64,000 bases of DNA, taken from contig JASAMV010004520.1 in NCBI GenBank assembly GCA_030248065.1, forward strand, positions 30,090 to 94,089, given 5' to 3'. The notes under the pieces were generated by a model. The model did not search any database. It was not told the origin of the DNA and saw only the letters and a program-made list of their open reading frames with translations. A program made the translations under genes and the position numbers. The DNA comes from Rhynchonema sp. JSB1_4. Its lineage: Eukaryota > Nematoda > Chromadorea > Monhysterida > Xyalidae. Shown here piece by piece: positions 31,101 to 42,999 of this stretch. Position 1 is the first letter of the stretch. The number at the start of each line of letters is the position of its first letter.

Positions 31101-34090
31101 TGGCAAAAAGCAGTTTTTTTGGCTGCTGCTGCCTCGCATATCTGCCTTTTGCCGGCTGTCGGTACCCAGGTCGCAGTTTTGGAATTTCTGCTTTTCCCAT
31201 GTATAAGATTTCGCGCGCGCGCGAATTCTCCTATTTTGGGGTACCCTGGGTACCCAATTGAAAATAAATTTGTATTTGCATGCACATTTAGTTTGCACGC
31301 GCATTAGCTTGTGCATGCAGCATGCACGCGCATGCCTGCGCGTCCTGTTGGAAAATAACAATGAAAATAATCTAACTATACAGAATTTCATTGTGATGGT
31401 ATGCACGCGCATGCCTGCGCGTTCTGTGTTGTGTGTTGCCTGTGTTGCGTTGGGTGGCCCAGTTCTAGGTGCGCCACTACGGTCTCACGGTTGTCGGGGT
31501 GTCTTATTGGTGTTGGGGTGCTAATCTAAAATGTGTGTATGTGTCAAATGTCTAGTGGTGTCTTTCTAATTGTGTTTTTCCAATTGACTTGTAATTATTC
31601 AAACTATCATGACTGCACTAAGCCTGTCTGTATGTGTCAAATGAATAGTGGTGTTCTTCTAATTGTGTTTTTCCAATTGACTTTTTCAAACACGTTTCGA
31701 CGCCATGTATGGCTGCATGTTGTTATTATTCAAACTATCATGACTAAGCCCGCGGCGTGATACGGCGTTACAGTGTTCGGAAATGCTGTTTTTCTGACTA
31801 TCATTTTCACACTTACGCCGTAGTCGGCATGCATGTGCATGCAAGCGCATGCGCATTTCGACCTGGGTACCCAGGGTACCCACGCTTTTTTCGAGAACAT
31901 TTCGACCTGGGTACCCAGGGTACCCAGGCTTGTGGCGCAGACCCTGTGCCTGGGTAACATGGGTAACATGGGTAACGTGGGTACCCAGGTCGAAATGCCC
32001 CGCCACGCGTCAGATGCCCCCCGTGCCCTCAAAGCACATCCGCACAGACCGCGACAGCTTGCTTCGCAAACTGCCGTTAAATGTGTGTTTTACTGCCGAT
32101 TATTTTGTTGAGATCTCGTAAGAACAGATTACGGGCCAGTGCACAGGGTTGTTGGCAAAGTGCAAACTGTGTGATGGAAAACTGGACTGTGTTAGTGACC
32201 GCACCGTAAAAGTGATATACATGGAAACTCTCTCTCTTTTACGCTCTGAAGTACAGCGAACACAAACCACTGTACCGGAGCACTTTTCTGGTTTTTTCTC
32301 TCAGTTTTAACGCGTGATTGACGATTCCAATATTTGTATTTTGTGCCGTGTATATCCTTCTAACATAAGCAGAAACAGCAACAGAAAAGAAAACAATAAA
32401 AACAGCCCTATTGCAATGTGTTTCACGTGATGCCATTCAAATAATCGAACCATATTCGTTCTGCGCAACTAATCTGTCATCAACCACTTTGCAATTAGCC
32501 AAAAATCCAAAAATGTCGAACCTCAAACCCGTTGAGCGCTCCGTCATGCACGATTAGCGTTTCGGTCTGACTTCCATTGATGAAACAGGTGTTCATCTCC
32601 AAGCGAACTTGATCCTCCAAGGGCAGTGAACTGAACATGTCTGTTGGGACGCCCTGAGCGAAATCCATGTGGTTGAGCAGAATCTCGGTGATTTTCAGCT
32701 CGGCATCCTTCACGGCCGCACCCGCTTGCGTCAAGTTGGCTGGCGACGAGCCTGTATGTTGTGAAATTTGGGTTGTTACTTTTTTGTGACTGAAATTTGT
32801 AACCGGGCATTTTGTTGTATATTTTGTGGACACTGTACACGGGAAACATCAGACTGGCTTTAGGTGTTGTGAAACTGTGGAATCTTGCAATGAGGGTCTG
32901 AGCCAATGTATGCTTTGATATTTCGCGGATAACATTGGTGGTTAAAAAAGGTAATAAAGGCATTTTTTGTGGAATAAAGGCTCCACGAGGGACTACCAAC
33001 AACCCGATTGTCGGTGACTCTAATGGGTAGGTTCCAGAGGACGCAATCGGGCCGGGTTTGGCCGGCCGGCCCGGCCCGATACCCCAAATTTCCAGGCCGG
33101 CCCGGCCCGATACCCCAAATCTCCGGGCCGGCCCGGCCCGAACCAAAGGCCCAAAATCGCGGCCCGAATGCGACCTCTGGTAGGGTGCCTGTTACCCGCA
33201 GCACTATTACTGCTTCCCATTTGCCGACCCTTCTCAGGGATTGGAAGGCTGAGTTTACCAACCACACACCACTTTGATGTTGCTCCGTCCGCTGGGGTTT
33301 TTGATTCCAGAACTAACCAGGCCAAACACTGCTTACCAGATGGGACGGGTACACACGCTTAAACGTTGTATGGGTGTCGTGGTTCAATGAGGTAATTTAT
33401 ATTTTTGAGGATCGACATGCACTGTATACAAGCTACAGTTGGTTGACCTTATGTATACAGTGCATACCATCTTCCCAGTTTATGATTATGTGACAACTTT
33501 ATGCACAATATAACCGGTCGCTGTTCTTCAGATGATGTAAAGCAGACAGAGCACCAAGTCAAATTATCAGTGCAAGTTGATCAAACTACTATAGTAAGTT
33601 TCTAATTTCATTGCCTGATGCGTTTTTACAGACGCAGGAAAACTCCCGTTCGAAGTCGAGACAGGCAACAAGCTCAACACACAGTCAACAAACCACGCAG
33701 CTGACACACACGCAGCCTGTGTGACTGAAACATTCGAAATGCACACGAGCCAGCTGCGTGGCTTGTTGACTGTGTGTTGAGCTTGTTACCTGCCTCGACT
33801 TCGAACGGGAGTTTCCCTGCGTCTGTAAAAATGCATGAGGCAACGAAATTAGAAATATTTACTATACCACCCAGAACCGTACCAAACAAACAACTGAGCG
33901 ATATCGATTTCGCGCCATTTTCGTCCGTCAGCGTGTCGCAGAAACACACGGGGAATTCAGCTAGGTCCCCAGCCAGGACTGACGTTATGTCCTCTTCGCC
34001 GTGGAGACTCAGGCAACCGGGAAGGCAGCGCGAATTGTGGATAATCGAAATTAAGAGCGTTAGAATTAGGATCGGTGGATTCGGCTTCAT
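25135..34090 (-). CDS. single-pass leucine-rich-repeat membrane protein
   Basis: Eight exons, in coding order: 34090-33883, 32751-32522, 30671-30519, 28887-28669, 28187-28044, 27654-27455, 26257-25711, 25329-25135; 631 residues, every junction in phase. A signal peptide (ILILTLLISIIHNSRC) comes first, then a cysteine-bearing N-cap region and about ten leucine-rich repeats (for example LRELNLAENRLQNLPDGLF and LETLDLGYNEFESIGPNAF). The LRR C-cap follows (NPWLCDTELIPLLDYID), then a Ser/Thr-rich stalk, a transmembrane helix (TVIVIVVVLLAVTGVVLGVV) and a short basic tail ending TSVAI, a possible PDZ ligand. Exon boundaries fall between repeats. It is probably a cell-surface adhesion or receptor protein; the ligand is unknown and no orthologue is claimed. 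Introns are full of hAT-like and foldback elements. Confidence 0.9.
26667..26960. mobile_element. foldback element with telomere-like centre
   Basis: Left GGGCGGACGGGCAATTGAGC and the TTTGAGCAAGTGAAAAAGAGC region are mirrored near 26880-26960. The centre (26765-26855) has repeated AAGCCTAAGCC, the complement of nematode telomere units. It lies in LRR-gene intron 6. Confidence 0.6.
27829..27846. repeat. short TTAGGC telomere-like run
   Basis: GGCTTAGGCTTAGGC reads as two and a half nematode telomere units inside LRR-gene intron 5. Confidence 0.6.
28965..29637. mobile_element. hAT-like non-autonomous element, CAGGGTTG family, copy A
   Basis: Ends CAGGGTTGG and CCAACCCTG; exact 8-bp target duplication CAGCGCAT at 28957-28964 and 29638-29645. 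Oligo-A/oligo-T blocks lie at both ends, with a conserved middle (GGACCGATGATTGCTGCTCTG). 673 bp, no transposase. It lies in LRR-gene intron 3. Confidence 0.88.
30180..30459. repeat. decayed hAT-like fragment
   Basis: Ends in TTTTTTTTGCCCAACCCTG, the right terminus of the CAGGGTTG family. The left side is unclear. It lies in LRR-gene intron 3, between exon 3 (30519) and copy A. Confidence 0.4.
30895..32000. repeat. inverted array of TACCCATGT and GGGTACCCAGG minisatellites
   Basis: GTTACCCAT units at 30978-31010 are mirrored by ATGGGTAAC units at 31952-31984. Palindromic ACCTGGGTACCCAGGGTACC units lie at 31858-31930, and an alternating CG run at 31211-31222. It lies in LRR-gene intron 2. Confidence 0.55.
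31535..31746. repeat. tandem duplication of about 100 bp
   Basis: TATGTGTCAAATG, AATTGTGTTTTTCCAATTGA and ATTCAAACTATCATGACT each occur twice in the same order, the second copy carrying a short insertion. Confidence 0.65.
33050..33145. repeat. GC-rich minisatellite GGCCGGCCCGGCCCGATACC
   Basis: Three units of about 35 bp, each with GGCCGGCCCGGCCCGA followed in the first two by TACCCCAAAT. It lies in LRR-gene intron 1. Confidence 0.7.
33590..33866. mobile_element. foldback MITE, TATAGTAA family, next to a splice donor
   Basis: Inverted arms share TTACAGACGCAGGAAAACTC, CGTTCGAAGTCGA and AACACACAGTCAACAA. Its right edge lies about 16 bases from the exon 1 donor of the LRR gene. It is closely related to 46362-46626. 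Confidence 0.75.
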
Positions 34091-35332
34091 TTCGGCGTGG
34101 GTTTTTTAGTCTGAAGAATAATTAAACTACATATTCCAGATATCATAAGAAACATTTTTCTTTGTCACAACACACGGTAATTGTATGCCAGTTCAGGGGG
34201 ATGTTGAAAGTGGAATTGAAATCTGGGAGCAAATACAGTGTACTGGAAAACGGGCAGTGCTATAAAAAGGTTTTTTTGTGAAATTTGATACCAAACCGAT
34301 GATAGCAAACCGTTTAACGATAAAAAATAAATACACTTTTAAACGCATTATTAAGATTTTTCCAAACCGCCCGTGCACGCAGCCCAAAAATGCCCGAAAT
34401 CGTGTCGTGATCTGGCCCGTTCATAACCCCTGCAAAAATTGTGCAACCGGCCGAAAATAAGAGATCAATTTGACGGCGGTGACAACAAGTACAACAGTCC
34501 ATACACCAAGACCAGAAACATGACAAAACGTAGGTACATATACAGTATGTACCATAGCAGTGGTGGATCCAGCTTTCGGCCAAGGGGGTGGCACATCCCT
34601 AAAGGCATTTTTATCTCGTGCATGTTTTTAATTTTTATTCAAAAATTGTTTTTTTCTATTGGACGCTTTAAATCCAAATACCGTACAAAATATTAGCATG
34701 CGCGTCTAGCGCGAGAAATTTTTGCACCTTTTATTCTCGCGACAGTCAAATGTTAAAGATATGGGTGCATCTGACGCGCGAAGAGTGCGATTTTTAACCT
34801 TTGAAGTGTATTGAAGTGAAAACCCTGCGATTCAGGTGTCCTTTTTTATTCTGGAACGGTCAGTCGTTCTTTTTCCCTCTTGTCTCGCAAATGGTAACCC
34901 CTTTGAGGGTTACTTTGAATAAAGGGGGCCTAGGCCCCTATGGTCCCGCTGGATCCGCTTGTGATACTCACGTATGAAAATGTACATGGGCAGACCACAT
35001 CATGGGACCGTAACTAGGTCAAACCGATAATGTCTTCCCTAAAACAGGCATTTGCACCCGGCGGTGAACGTTTTTTTCAAGTTCTTTAATCGAGACCCTT
35101 TAAAGGTACATTGTGTAGAATTACAGTAATTATCGTATGTAATAATTACACAATCATGACGAGGAATGAAAATCGAGGATTGCCTTAATTTTAGAGGAAA
35201 GAGTAAAAAGTGAAATGTAATTCTAATGCCATGTCGGTATAAAATTCATTTGCATTTACGACCAACATATGCATAGTTACATACAGTACCTAACGAATAA
35301 AAGTACAGATGTGACTTATTCAATGTTGAAAT

Positions 35333-36055
35333 CAGGGTTGAAAAAAAAAATTTTTTTATTAACGAGCTTTTTTTTTTTAAAAAAAATTTTTTTTTTGATT
35401 TTTTTTTTGACGAAAATTTTTTTTATTAGAAAAAGTGTTGCAAACGACGTTTCAGGACAAATGAAATCGATCCAACATATTTTTCAAAAATTGAAAAATT
35501 TTCGCCTGAGACCCAACTTGTGTGGTGACACCCGGTAGTATTGTGCAGATTCTATGGAATCCTACCAGTGTGAGGTTGATGTTGACTAACGATGTTACTC
35601 TAATGTATTGTAGCATGCCGTACAACGTATTTTAATGCATCTAATGCCGTATATCTGATATACGACCATCAAAATATAGATTACGGCCCAAATCTTGCGT
35701 GTCAGATCGACTTTGCGCGCCCGGTTTTGCACCAGACCTATGTATATACATGTGTAGTAGCATGCAGTGGTACATTATCGGTGCCACATCACTATAAAAG
35801 ACCATCCCCGCGCATCCCTGTACGGATTTGGGGACAATACAGGGCGCCGCAGGCGCGATTTTGGAAAATTGTCCCGTCCACAGAAAAAAAGTGCCAATTT
35901 TTTGCCTCGAAAAAGGCCATTTTTGGACATTTCAGCCCATTTTGGGCAACTTTTTTTTATTAAAAAAAAAAAGCAAAATCTGAGTTTCAAAAAAAAAATT
36001 TTTTTTTTAAAAAAAAAATTTTTTAATTAACCACTTTTTTTTTGAAACAACCCTG
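35333..36055. mobile_element. hAT-like non-autonomous element, CAGGGTTG family, copy D
   Basis: Ends CAGGGTTG and CAACCCTG; exact 8-bp target duplication GTTGAAAT at 35325-35332 and 36056-36063. The interior differs from copies A and B except for the poly-A/T blocks and a GGCCATTTTTGGACATTT segment, so it is a subfamily. Confidence 0.85.
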
Positions 36056-38089
36056 GTTGAAATTACTACTGCCTGCATAAATGCGAATAAATAACATCAT
36101 TTATTACCACACAGGAATGGAGAACAATATGAGCGTAGACATAACGGTACATGATCACACAGTTATATCGACTTCCATTATGATATTGATATCCCAAGGT
36201 TCTTACATCTGTCTGAATCTGTGTGGGACAGAGGCTGGAATTTCAAACATGTGCATGGTCACACAGTTACGGATCTGATATCTGCAGGGACATGATCAGA
36301 AAATGCATCTCGTAAAAATTCTTTGACTACTTTATTTACTAGCAGTTAGTGTTAAGTTCCATCAATTACTGAAAACTTCTATGATACATAGTATGAAAAC
36401 TTGGCTTCGAGTAGAGCAAATTTTGACAACATTATATGATTTATGACTGTTTCAACGTTTCTTCGTTCGTAATTTTTGGTTGAGCCACAGAGCACACTCA
36501 AAAACAAAGTTCTTGTCAAAGTTCAAAACCAAATCTTTTTGACCATCAATCAACCTGCCAAAGGTTGAGCGCACACATGTGTGTATGACACATACGACAA
36601 AACTCAATACTCTTATTTTAGATTTTTTCAGCACACTGTAACTCAAGGGAAATTCCAGAACCTTTATCTTTTATTCTCAACACACCTTGGTTGAAAGAGA
36701 AGGTGACACACAAGTGACTTTTATGTGAAGAAAAATGAGTTTACACGCACAGCGCAACACAACTTTGTGTACAGGTCCAGCTGTAACAAACAGTTTTGAC
36801 GCGATGCAATATGATTTCTTGCATGTGCAAACAGAAATATACTATTATTTTACTTTTTTTGTAAAGTTTTCCTAAATTTAGTTTTTTTTATCCATTCGAT
36901 ACGTCAACAGAAAGTTATAAACGAGCGCGCAAGGAAAGAAACTTGGTCATGTAAAATTATTACACAGATTTGTGCGTGCGCATATTCATCCACCGACAAA
37001 AATAAAAATGTCTGAGGGACATTTATTTGGGCGTGAGCATTTTTATTTATGGTATATGCAACAGAAAGTCACTTTAATACGAAGCCTTAGAATTAGAAAA
37101 GCTGGACAGAAGAAAGTGACAATACCTGCGGTGGAGCAAGGAAACTTGCACGCTTTTGTTGGTTTCGTTTTCGAACTTGAAAACTTATTAGCACGAATAA
37201 AGTGCTTAGAGTCATGTTTGCTGTTTTATTTCCATGATTTTATGGAATTAGAGTAATAACACATGATAAAATGTGCTGTGAACAGAGAGAACAGGTGTTT
37301 TTCGTCACCACCCAAACAATTTTGCAGAACTAAATCGGTGCCTGCGAGGTGGGAAGTCCATCACAAGCATATAGAACTGAGAAACATTTACACATATTTT
37401 TGGGAACGGGAGAAAAAGAATTCATTTATGGATATTTTCTGAACTTGAGAAACGCGAAAACTAAACTTTCGCTTGCACAGGGCAGTGGTGTACTTGAAAA
37501 GTTTCTCCGTCTGTAAAAGTACTGCGCAGAAAACGTTTCTGCACACTTTTGCATGCTGTGAAAAAAGTTTCCTTTGCTATTCTATGTCGAAATAAACACG
37601 AAGAAAGTGCGCATATACTTATACCGACATAGATGCCTATGTACGAAGCGAGTCATAATTGATTTCTACAAAATGTTCCACGCATAAATGTAACGCACAT
37701 GAAGTTCAGAAACCATATTTTATTCACGGCTGGACAACGCAGGATCATCTTTGTTGCAGCAGAAGTTTGAAATTAAAATTGCGCACTCTACCGGGACATA
37801 AGTTTCGGAATAAAAAAAGACTGATTTCGTTTTGGCGCTGAACTGATTGGTTAAGTGAGACAAGGAATTCCACAATGCATACTGTACGTGACCGATAGAA
37901 GACCTTCGATTAAGCCCCCAGCCGATGGGCTTATTTGACTGGATTCCGAAAAAGCCATCCCGAAGGATTGTTTGGGGTCATTTTTAAACCTTTTTTATCC
38001 GTCAGCAAATCAATAACAGTCACACATAAAGCAGAGTTTTGTTCAGACCATCTTTGTAGACTGGAGGCGTGTGTCTGCACAGTGGCGTG

Positions 38090-38345
38090 GGTGTGCAAGG
38101 TGGAGTTATACTTGTCCTCATGGACATTTTGTCCGCATGGACAAAACTTTGTATTGATTATGTTTTCCAATTGGTTGAAGCAATGGCTTCGAAAATCGTA
38201 ACAGTCGTTCAGCAGGTCTGGGGGAACAACTGGTGTGCTGGTCAAAGCTGAAGTTTCAACAACTGACAAACTACGGCCAGAACAAAGATTTGTCCATGCG
38301 GACAAAATGTCCACATGAGGACAAGTATAACTTCACCTTAAGTGT
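38090..38345. mobile_element. foldback MITE, CTTGTCCTCATGGACATTTT family
   Basis: GTTATACTTGTCCTCATGG and TTGTCCGCATGGACAAA on the left pair with TTTGTCCATGCGGACAAAAT and GAGGACAAGTATAACTTCAC on the right. Confidence 0.7.
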
Positions 38346-38495
38346 TACTTTGGGCGCCAACCAGGCCGCGTTCGCGAGGCTCAGTTGGCAGAGCAATTGG
38401 CTGTTCAGGCCTGGTGGCTGGGAGGCCGGAGGTTTCGAGTCCTTCCCTGGGAGCATGCATTTGCGCAAGCATCCACTAGCGGATCCGGCCCGGTG

Positions 38496-38570
38496 TTTTA
38501 ACCTCAACCTTAACGTTGAGCTAAACCTTAACCTTAACTTTTATGCTAACACTAACCTTAACATAAACAC
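38496..38570. repeat. degenerate AACCTTAACC repeat
   Basis: Short units of the form AACCTTAAC, CTAAACCTTAACCTTAAC and CTAACACTAACCTTAAC follow a unique region. Low complexity. Confidence 0.55.
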
Positions 38571-40071
38571 AAACATGACAGAGAAAATGAAGACCAAAGG
38601 ACTTTCTCTTTTACGTTTACCTTGATGTTAACAAACGTTAGTGTTAGTGTTGTGAAAGCTATGTAACGTTAGTGTTAAGTTTAAGGTCTAGGCTTTGGTT
38701 TAACGATGATGGAAGTTATGCTTCCGTGTATTGTGCACAGTGGGACCACATGGGGCCTTGGCCCCTTTTCGTCAAAGTGGCTCTGCTGAAATGGTATAAT
38801 GCTATGCCCACGTTTTAGAGAGGAAAGAAATCAGAAGATGACAGAATGAACGTTACAGTCATAAAAGATCACCGCACATAAGGGATAACACCGCTAAATA
38901 AAAACACCCGTACTTCTCCAACCCAAAATTATCACAAACGCCTCGGGCGCGAAAACTGTGAACACGTTGAAACGTGTGATGCACGAACGTGTGTCTGGAT
39001 CCGCCCACCCACAAGACAGACTGAAAGAAAACTAACATTAAAAATGGAAAATAAAATTTATCGACCTCTCTAACCAACTGTCAAGTACAGCTTTGTTTGG
39101 CTATTGTGTGCAACCAACAAAAGTGGCAGACAAATTTTTGTCGGGTACAGGTACAAACCGTACTTACAGATCTTCTTATTGCACAATTATAGATCAGTGA
39201 AGCCCGAAGAACACATCCATAACTGAATTTTGACAAAAAGTTCCCGAGACACTTACCCGCACTCAGAAATGACGAAACAAGTTGGGTTTATTGTGCGTGC
39301 AGCATGCACAATGAACACAACTTTGTGCGCATGCGCGCCGCGAAAACACACTTAACAAGAACATTGGATTTTGAACATTGAGTCATTTTGAAATGTTTTT
39401 CCACTGTATTTACAGAATTTTAGGCGCATGAGCCTATAAAAATGTAAGAGAAAAACGCACGCACCATTCTTTCCAGAATACAGGCCTCTTCGAAGACAAC
39501 GATTGGATGTGTTGAATGAAAGTGGGAGGGGAATCTTTTTACAAAAAACAAAGGTAACGGAAAATCACCGGCCTCCGCACTACACCAACCCAATAATTTT
39601 CAGCCAATCAGATTTTCCGCTTTCAGTGAAACAAAACGAGCAAACACACCAATGAGAACAAAAAAGACGAAATACGACTTTGGTGTGTCATTGTGTTCAG
39701 AAGAACCAGACAGGAAAATAGAGCAAGCGCAAGCATCTTTTCTATTTTCCGCATTTCTCATAAGCAAGTTAAACGCAATGAAAATCAAAAGTCTGTCCAA
39801 TATAAAACCAATATGGTCAAAAAACGGACAGGATTTGGATCGGAGACACCAGAAATTCCATAAACACCGAATTACAAATGGTCCACCATGCGCGGCGCGC
39901 GCGCGTTTGACGATCGTCATCAGTAGATCACAACGACAAACACACACTCACACAAAACTTACAGAGCAACACTGATTTATTCTAGAAAATGTACTTGGGC
40001 GCTCCGACCGCACTTTCATGCTGGCGTGTGTTTGCCCAAAAATTTCATTTGTGACGATATTTATACGTATA

Positions 40072-40101
40072 CATACATACATACATATGTATGTATGTAC
40101 A
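40072..40101. repeat. palindromic CATA/TATG microsatellite
   Basis: ACATACATACATACAT is followed directly by ATGTATGTATGT, a self-complementary microsatellite. Confidence 0.8.
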
Positions 40102-41705
40102 TTATGTACACCAGTAGTATAAGGTGAAAAGAACGCAATGCCTGGCCAAGACCATACTGGGTACGTTTTGTGGACCGTGTGTTCTCTCACGCATCATTCC
40201 TAAAACACCAGTGTTTCCGAATCACAGCGAATTTGCAGATTTTGTGGAATTGGTGCAGCCGACGAGACGAAGCTGACGAAAATTTTGTCATTGTGTTATT
40301 CGATTGCAAACTGATTTCGGTCTCGGATTCACCTTGCAGTATCCAATAAAACGCCTGTTTGTTTGACGTATACACGGTGTTTCAACACACAACACGCAAA
40401 GTGTGAAAATAAGACATGGGATTGCAAAAAAGGACAGACCATCTTTATTGGTGGCTCTCCGAGAAACAGGTTTTGTAAAAATTGCACAGCACGCCATAGA
40501 AGGGATGTACACATGCGGTACTAAACGCCCTTTAACACGCAAAAACCATTAATGACTCTTCGACTGGGGTTTAGAATTTTTCGTGATAACTGCGCGCCAA
40601 ATAACATTTGCGTGCAATGAACAGAATTGAACTTTTTTGGTATTTTGTCTTCAAACGTTTTGGCACGGAAAGTTTAATTTTGACACGTTGGAATTGTGAT
40701 TGCCTAAAATTGTGATTACGGAGTGGAATAACGAAAAGTACCTACATTGGTAAAACCAGCGTTTCAAAACTGCTTGGAAAGCGCAGTCATGGATCACCAG
40801 AAGAACTTGACAGACCAGCCGACCATTTTTCAATTGCGTGGCATGGGTGGGTGGTAACGAAAACAAGAAAACGTCAAGCACAACCGTTTGTTTGACTCGT
40901 GCATGACGTGCTTGCGAGTGCGGGGGAGGAGTGTGGACAAAAGCAACTATTAATATTTGGAATACTCTTAGAAAAACTACATCAGATCGCATTATAAGTA
41001 AGGAATAAGAATTTGGAACATCAACAAGCTCAACAGAGCAATAAATGATTCACAAAACATGACACTATCTCGTCGTAAAAATTAGCAATGACTGGCGTGC
41101 CCGTGCCGCGTAAACGATGGTTTTGAACTTATTAATGAGTGACATTACTTTTTCACAGCGATTGCACGCAGACGCGAGTTCAACGGTTCAGTGCTCGACA
41201 ACTGTAACGTGTTCCAACGAGCGTCAAGCAAAATGTCGACTTTCTTTTTTACAGACTTTTTCATCACAGATCAAAAAGCCGTTTCACAACCCTGAACACA
41301 TCTCGTATAATCGGGCGACCTTCACGCACGCGTGTCGCGTGTGATTCGGTTTCTGTTCATCGCATACACGTACCTGGCCAAGGAATGTGCTCCATGCGTA
41401 AAAACTCAGCTCCGCGTGAAAAGGTGAACTTGTGTTTTGCTGCAATATGTAGACCGCAGACGTGCGTAGAACCCTAAACTTTCATTTTCGGCTTAAGCCC
41501 CGTCATTTTTTCTCACGGATTATTTTATGTTGGAGAAGGAGCATAACACACCTGCGTTTTGATGTACTTTGCATGGCTCATTTAATTAATGTATCAATAA
41601 TGATCAAATGGCAGTACAATTGATGTACGATGAATAGAATAAAGTTGCGAAAAAATCCGGTGCAGATGGGTCAAAGCTCCTATTTGACAACAATTTTAAT
41701 GACAT

Positions 41706-41884
41706 ATACTCTGGCAATTCCTTTGGGAGAAACTTTTCGACCGCGTTGCCTGATCAGTAAAGCGCATTATGCGTGCACTGGCTACGGAAGTCACGTGACC
41801 GCTATAGCCAGTGCACGCATCATGCGCTTTACGGATCAGGCAATGCGTTTGAAAAGTTTCTCCCAAAAGAATTGTCAGACTATA
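41706..41884. mobile_element. foldback MITE, TGGGAGAAACTTTTC family
   Basis: Left TTTGGGAGAAACTTTTCGA and TGCCTGATC, right GATCAGGCA and GAAAAGTTTCTCCCAAAAG are inverted. The loop region GTGCACTGGCTA/TAGCCAGTGCAC also pairs. Confidence 0.75.
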
Positions 41885-42999
41885 CATTTAGCAAACAGGA
41901 CATCGACTATCTTACTAGTTTGGTAGTGGAGGCTTGCATGTAATACCACGAGACACTTTATTGAAACATCTGCGCAATTTTTCCCATGATGTCCTGACGC
42001 GCAGATCTTCGACTGGAGAAACGCATAACCAGAGCTCAACTGGAAAGGGAGATACCCCTTTCGGAATTATGTACGCTAGTGAACATTCAGAATGCCTCGC
42101 TGTAAAACATACCATTTTTTGAAGCGTTTGGAGATGTTCTACGTGACACATATTGAAATATAATGTGTGCCGTATTTTCCCGCACGAATTTGCCATTGTG
42201 TCAGCTTGAACAATTCAGTGGATGTGGCTGATTTTTTTGAACTTTGGTTGAACAGATGTCAGACCAGACCAGATCCGTGCAATGGAATCGTTCGATTTTT
42301 GTCATATCAAAAGAATAGTAATTGCTGGCAGGCTGGGCCGCTTATCGAAACTACAAGGACGTGATAATTCAACTGGACCGTCAATCTGGCATTTGGACCT
42401 GTTTTGATTGGTTTGAAGGCAGATCGATTTAATGCTATTCCTGTGTCTGTTCTCGATGGTAGCGGATTTCAGTTGGTTTGATAACAACTGTTTCCTGCCG
42501 TATTAACCAGGTACCGCACAGAAATAAAACGATCAACAGCAGTAAAGAATTCGTAGTCCTGCTCTGGAGCGGCTCATGTCTTCTCCTAGTTCAAGCCGAG
42601 TGTTCTATGAATAAAATTACGCAAAATACAGTTCTCCAACTGTTTTGGTCTACACAGAACAACAGTTCCATGAAGTTTATACACCTTGCACTTGAAGAAA
42701 TTGTCTTCACCTCACCCAAAAACAAGCAAGAATAGCGAAATAACGTTTCTAAGTTCAAAGAGCTTTATGAACGTTGATAAAACTTACTGCCTTCTTTCGT
42801 CCAACTAACTGCGCTCGTACGAAAAATTAAATGCACCGCATATACTTCGTTCAAACAAACATAAAAACGCACAGATGATAACGAAACTACATAATTTGTA
42901 TTACAGCTCACCGAGCTCTATGCAATCAGAGAACATCACATTTATATACTTTCCCGAGTGTATTTGCTTATTATTTTTTTTCTTTTTGTGGCTTTACTG

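Larger units (their letters stand above)
34091..42999. other. 9-kb gene-free interval
   Basis: Between the start of the LRR gene and the 3' end of the ITIH-like gene. Frames present are short, lack family motifs and show no consistent splice structure. I recognise only the repeats listed separately within it. It may contain the LRR promoter near 34.1-34.3 kb. Small or fast-evolving genes cannot be excluded. Confidence 0.5.

Noticed and set aside
36972..37256. 94-residue plus-strand ORF
   Set aside because: AT-rich intergenic setting, no motif, no splice partners and no signal peptide.
39652..39975. 107-residue plus-strand ORF
   Set aside because: Composition resembles the surrounding intergenic DNA and an overlapping opposite-strand frame is just as long. 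No domain is visible.
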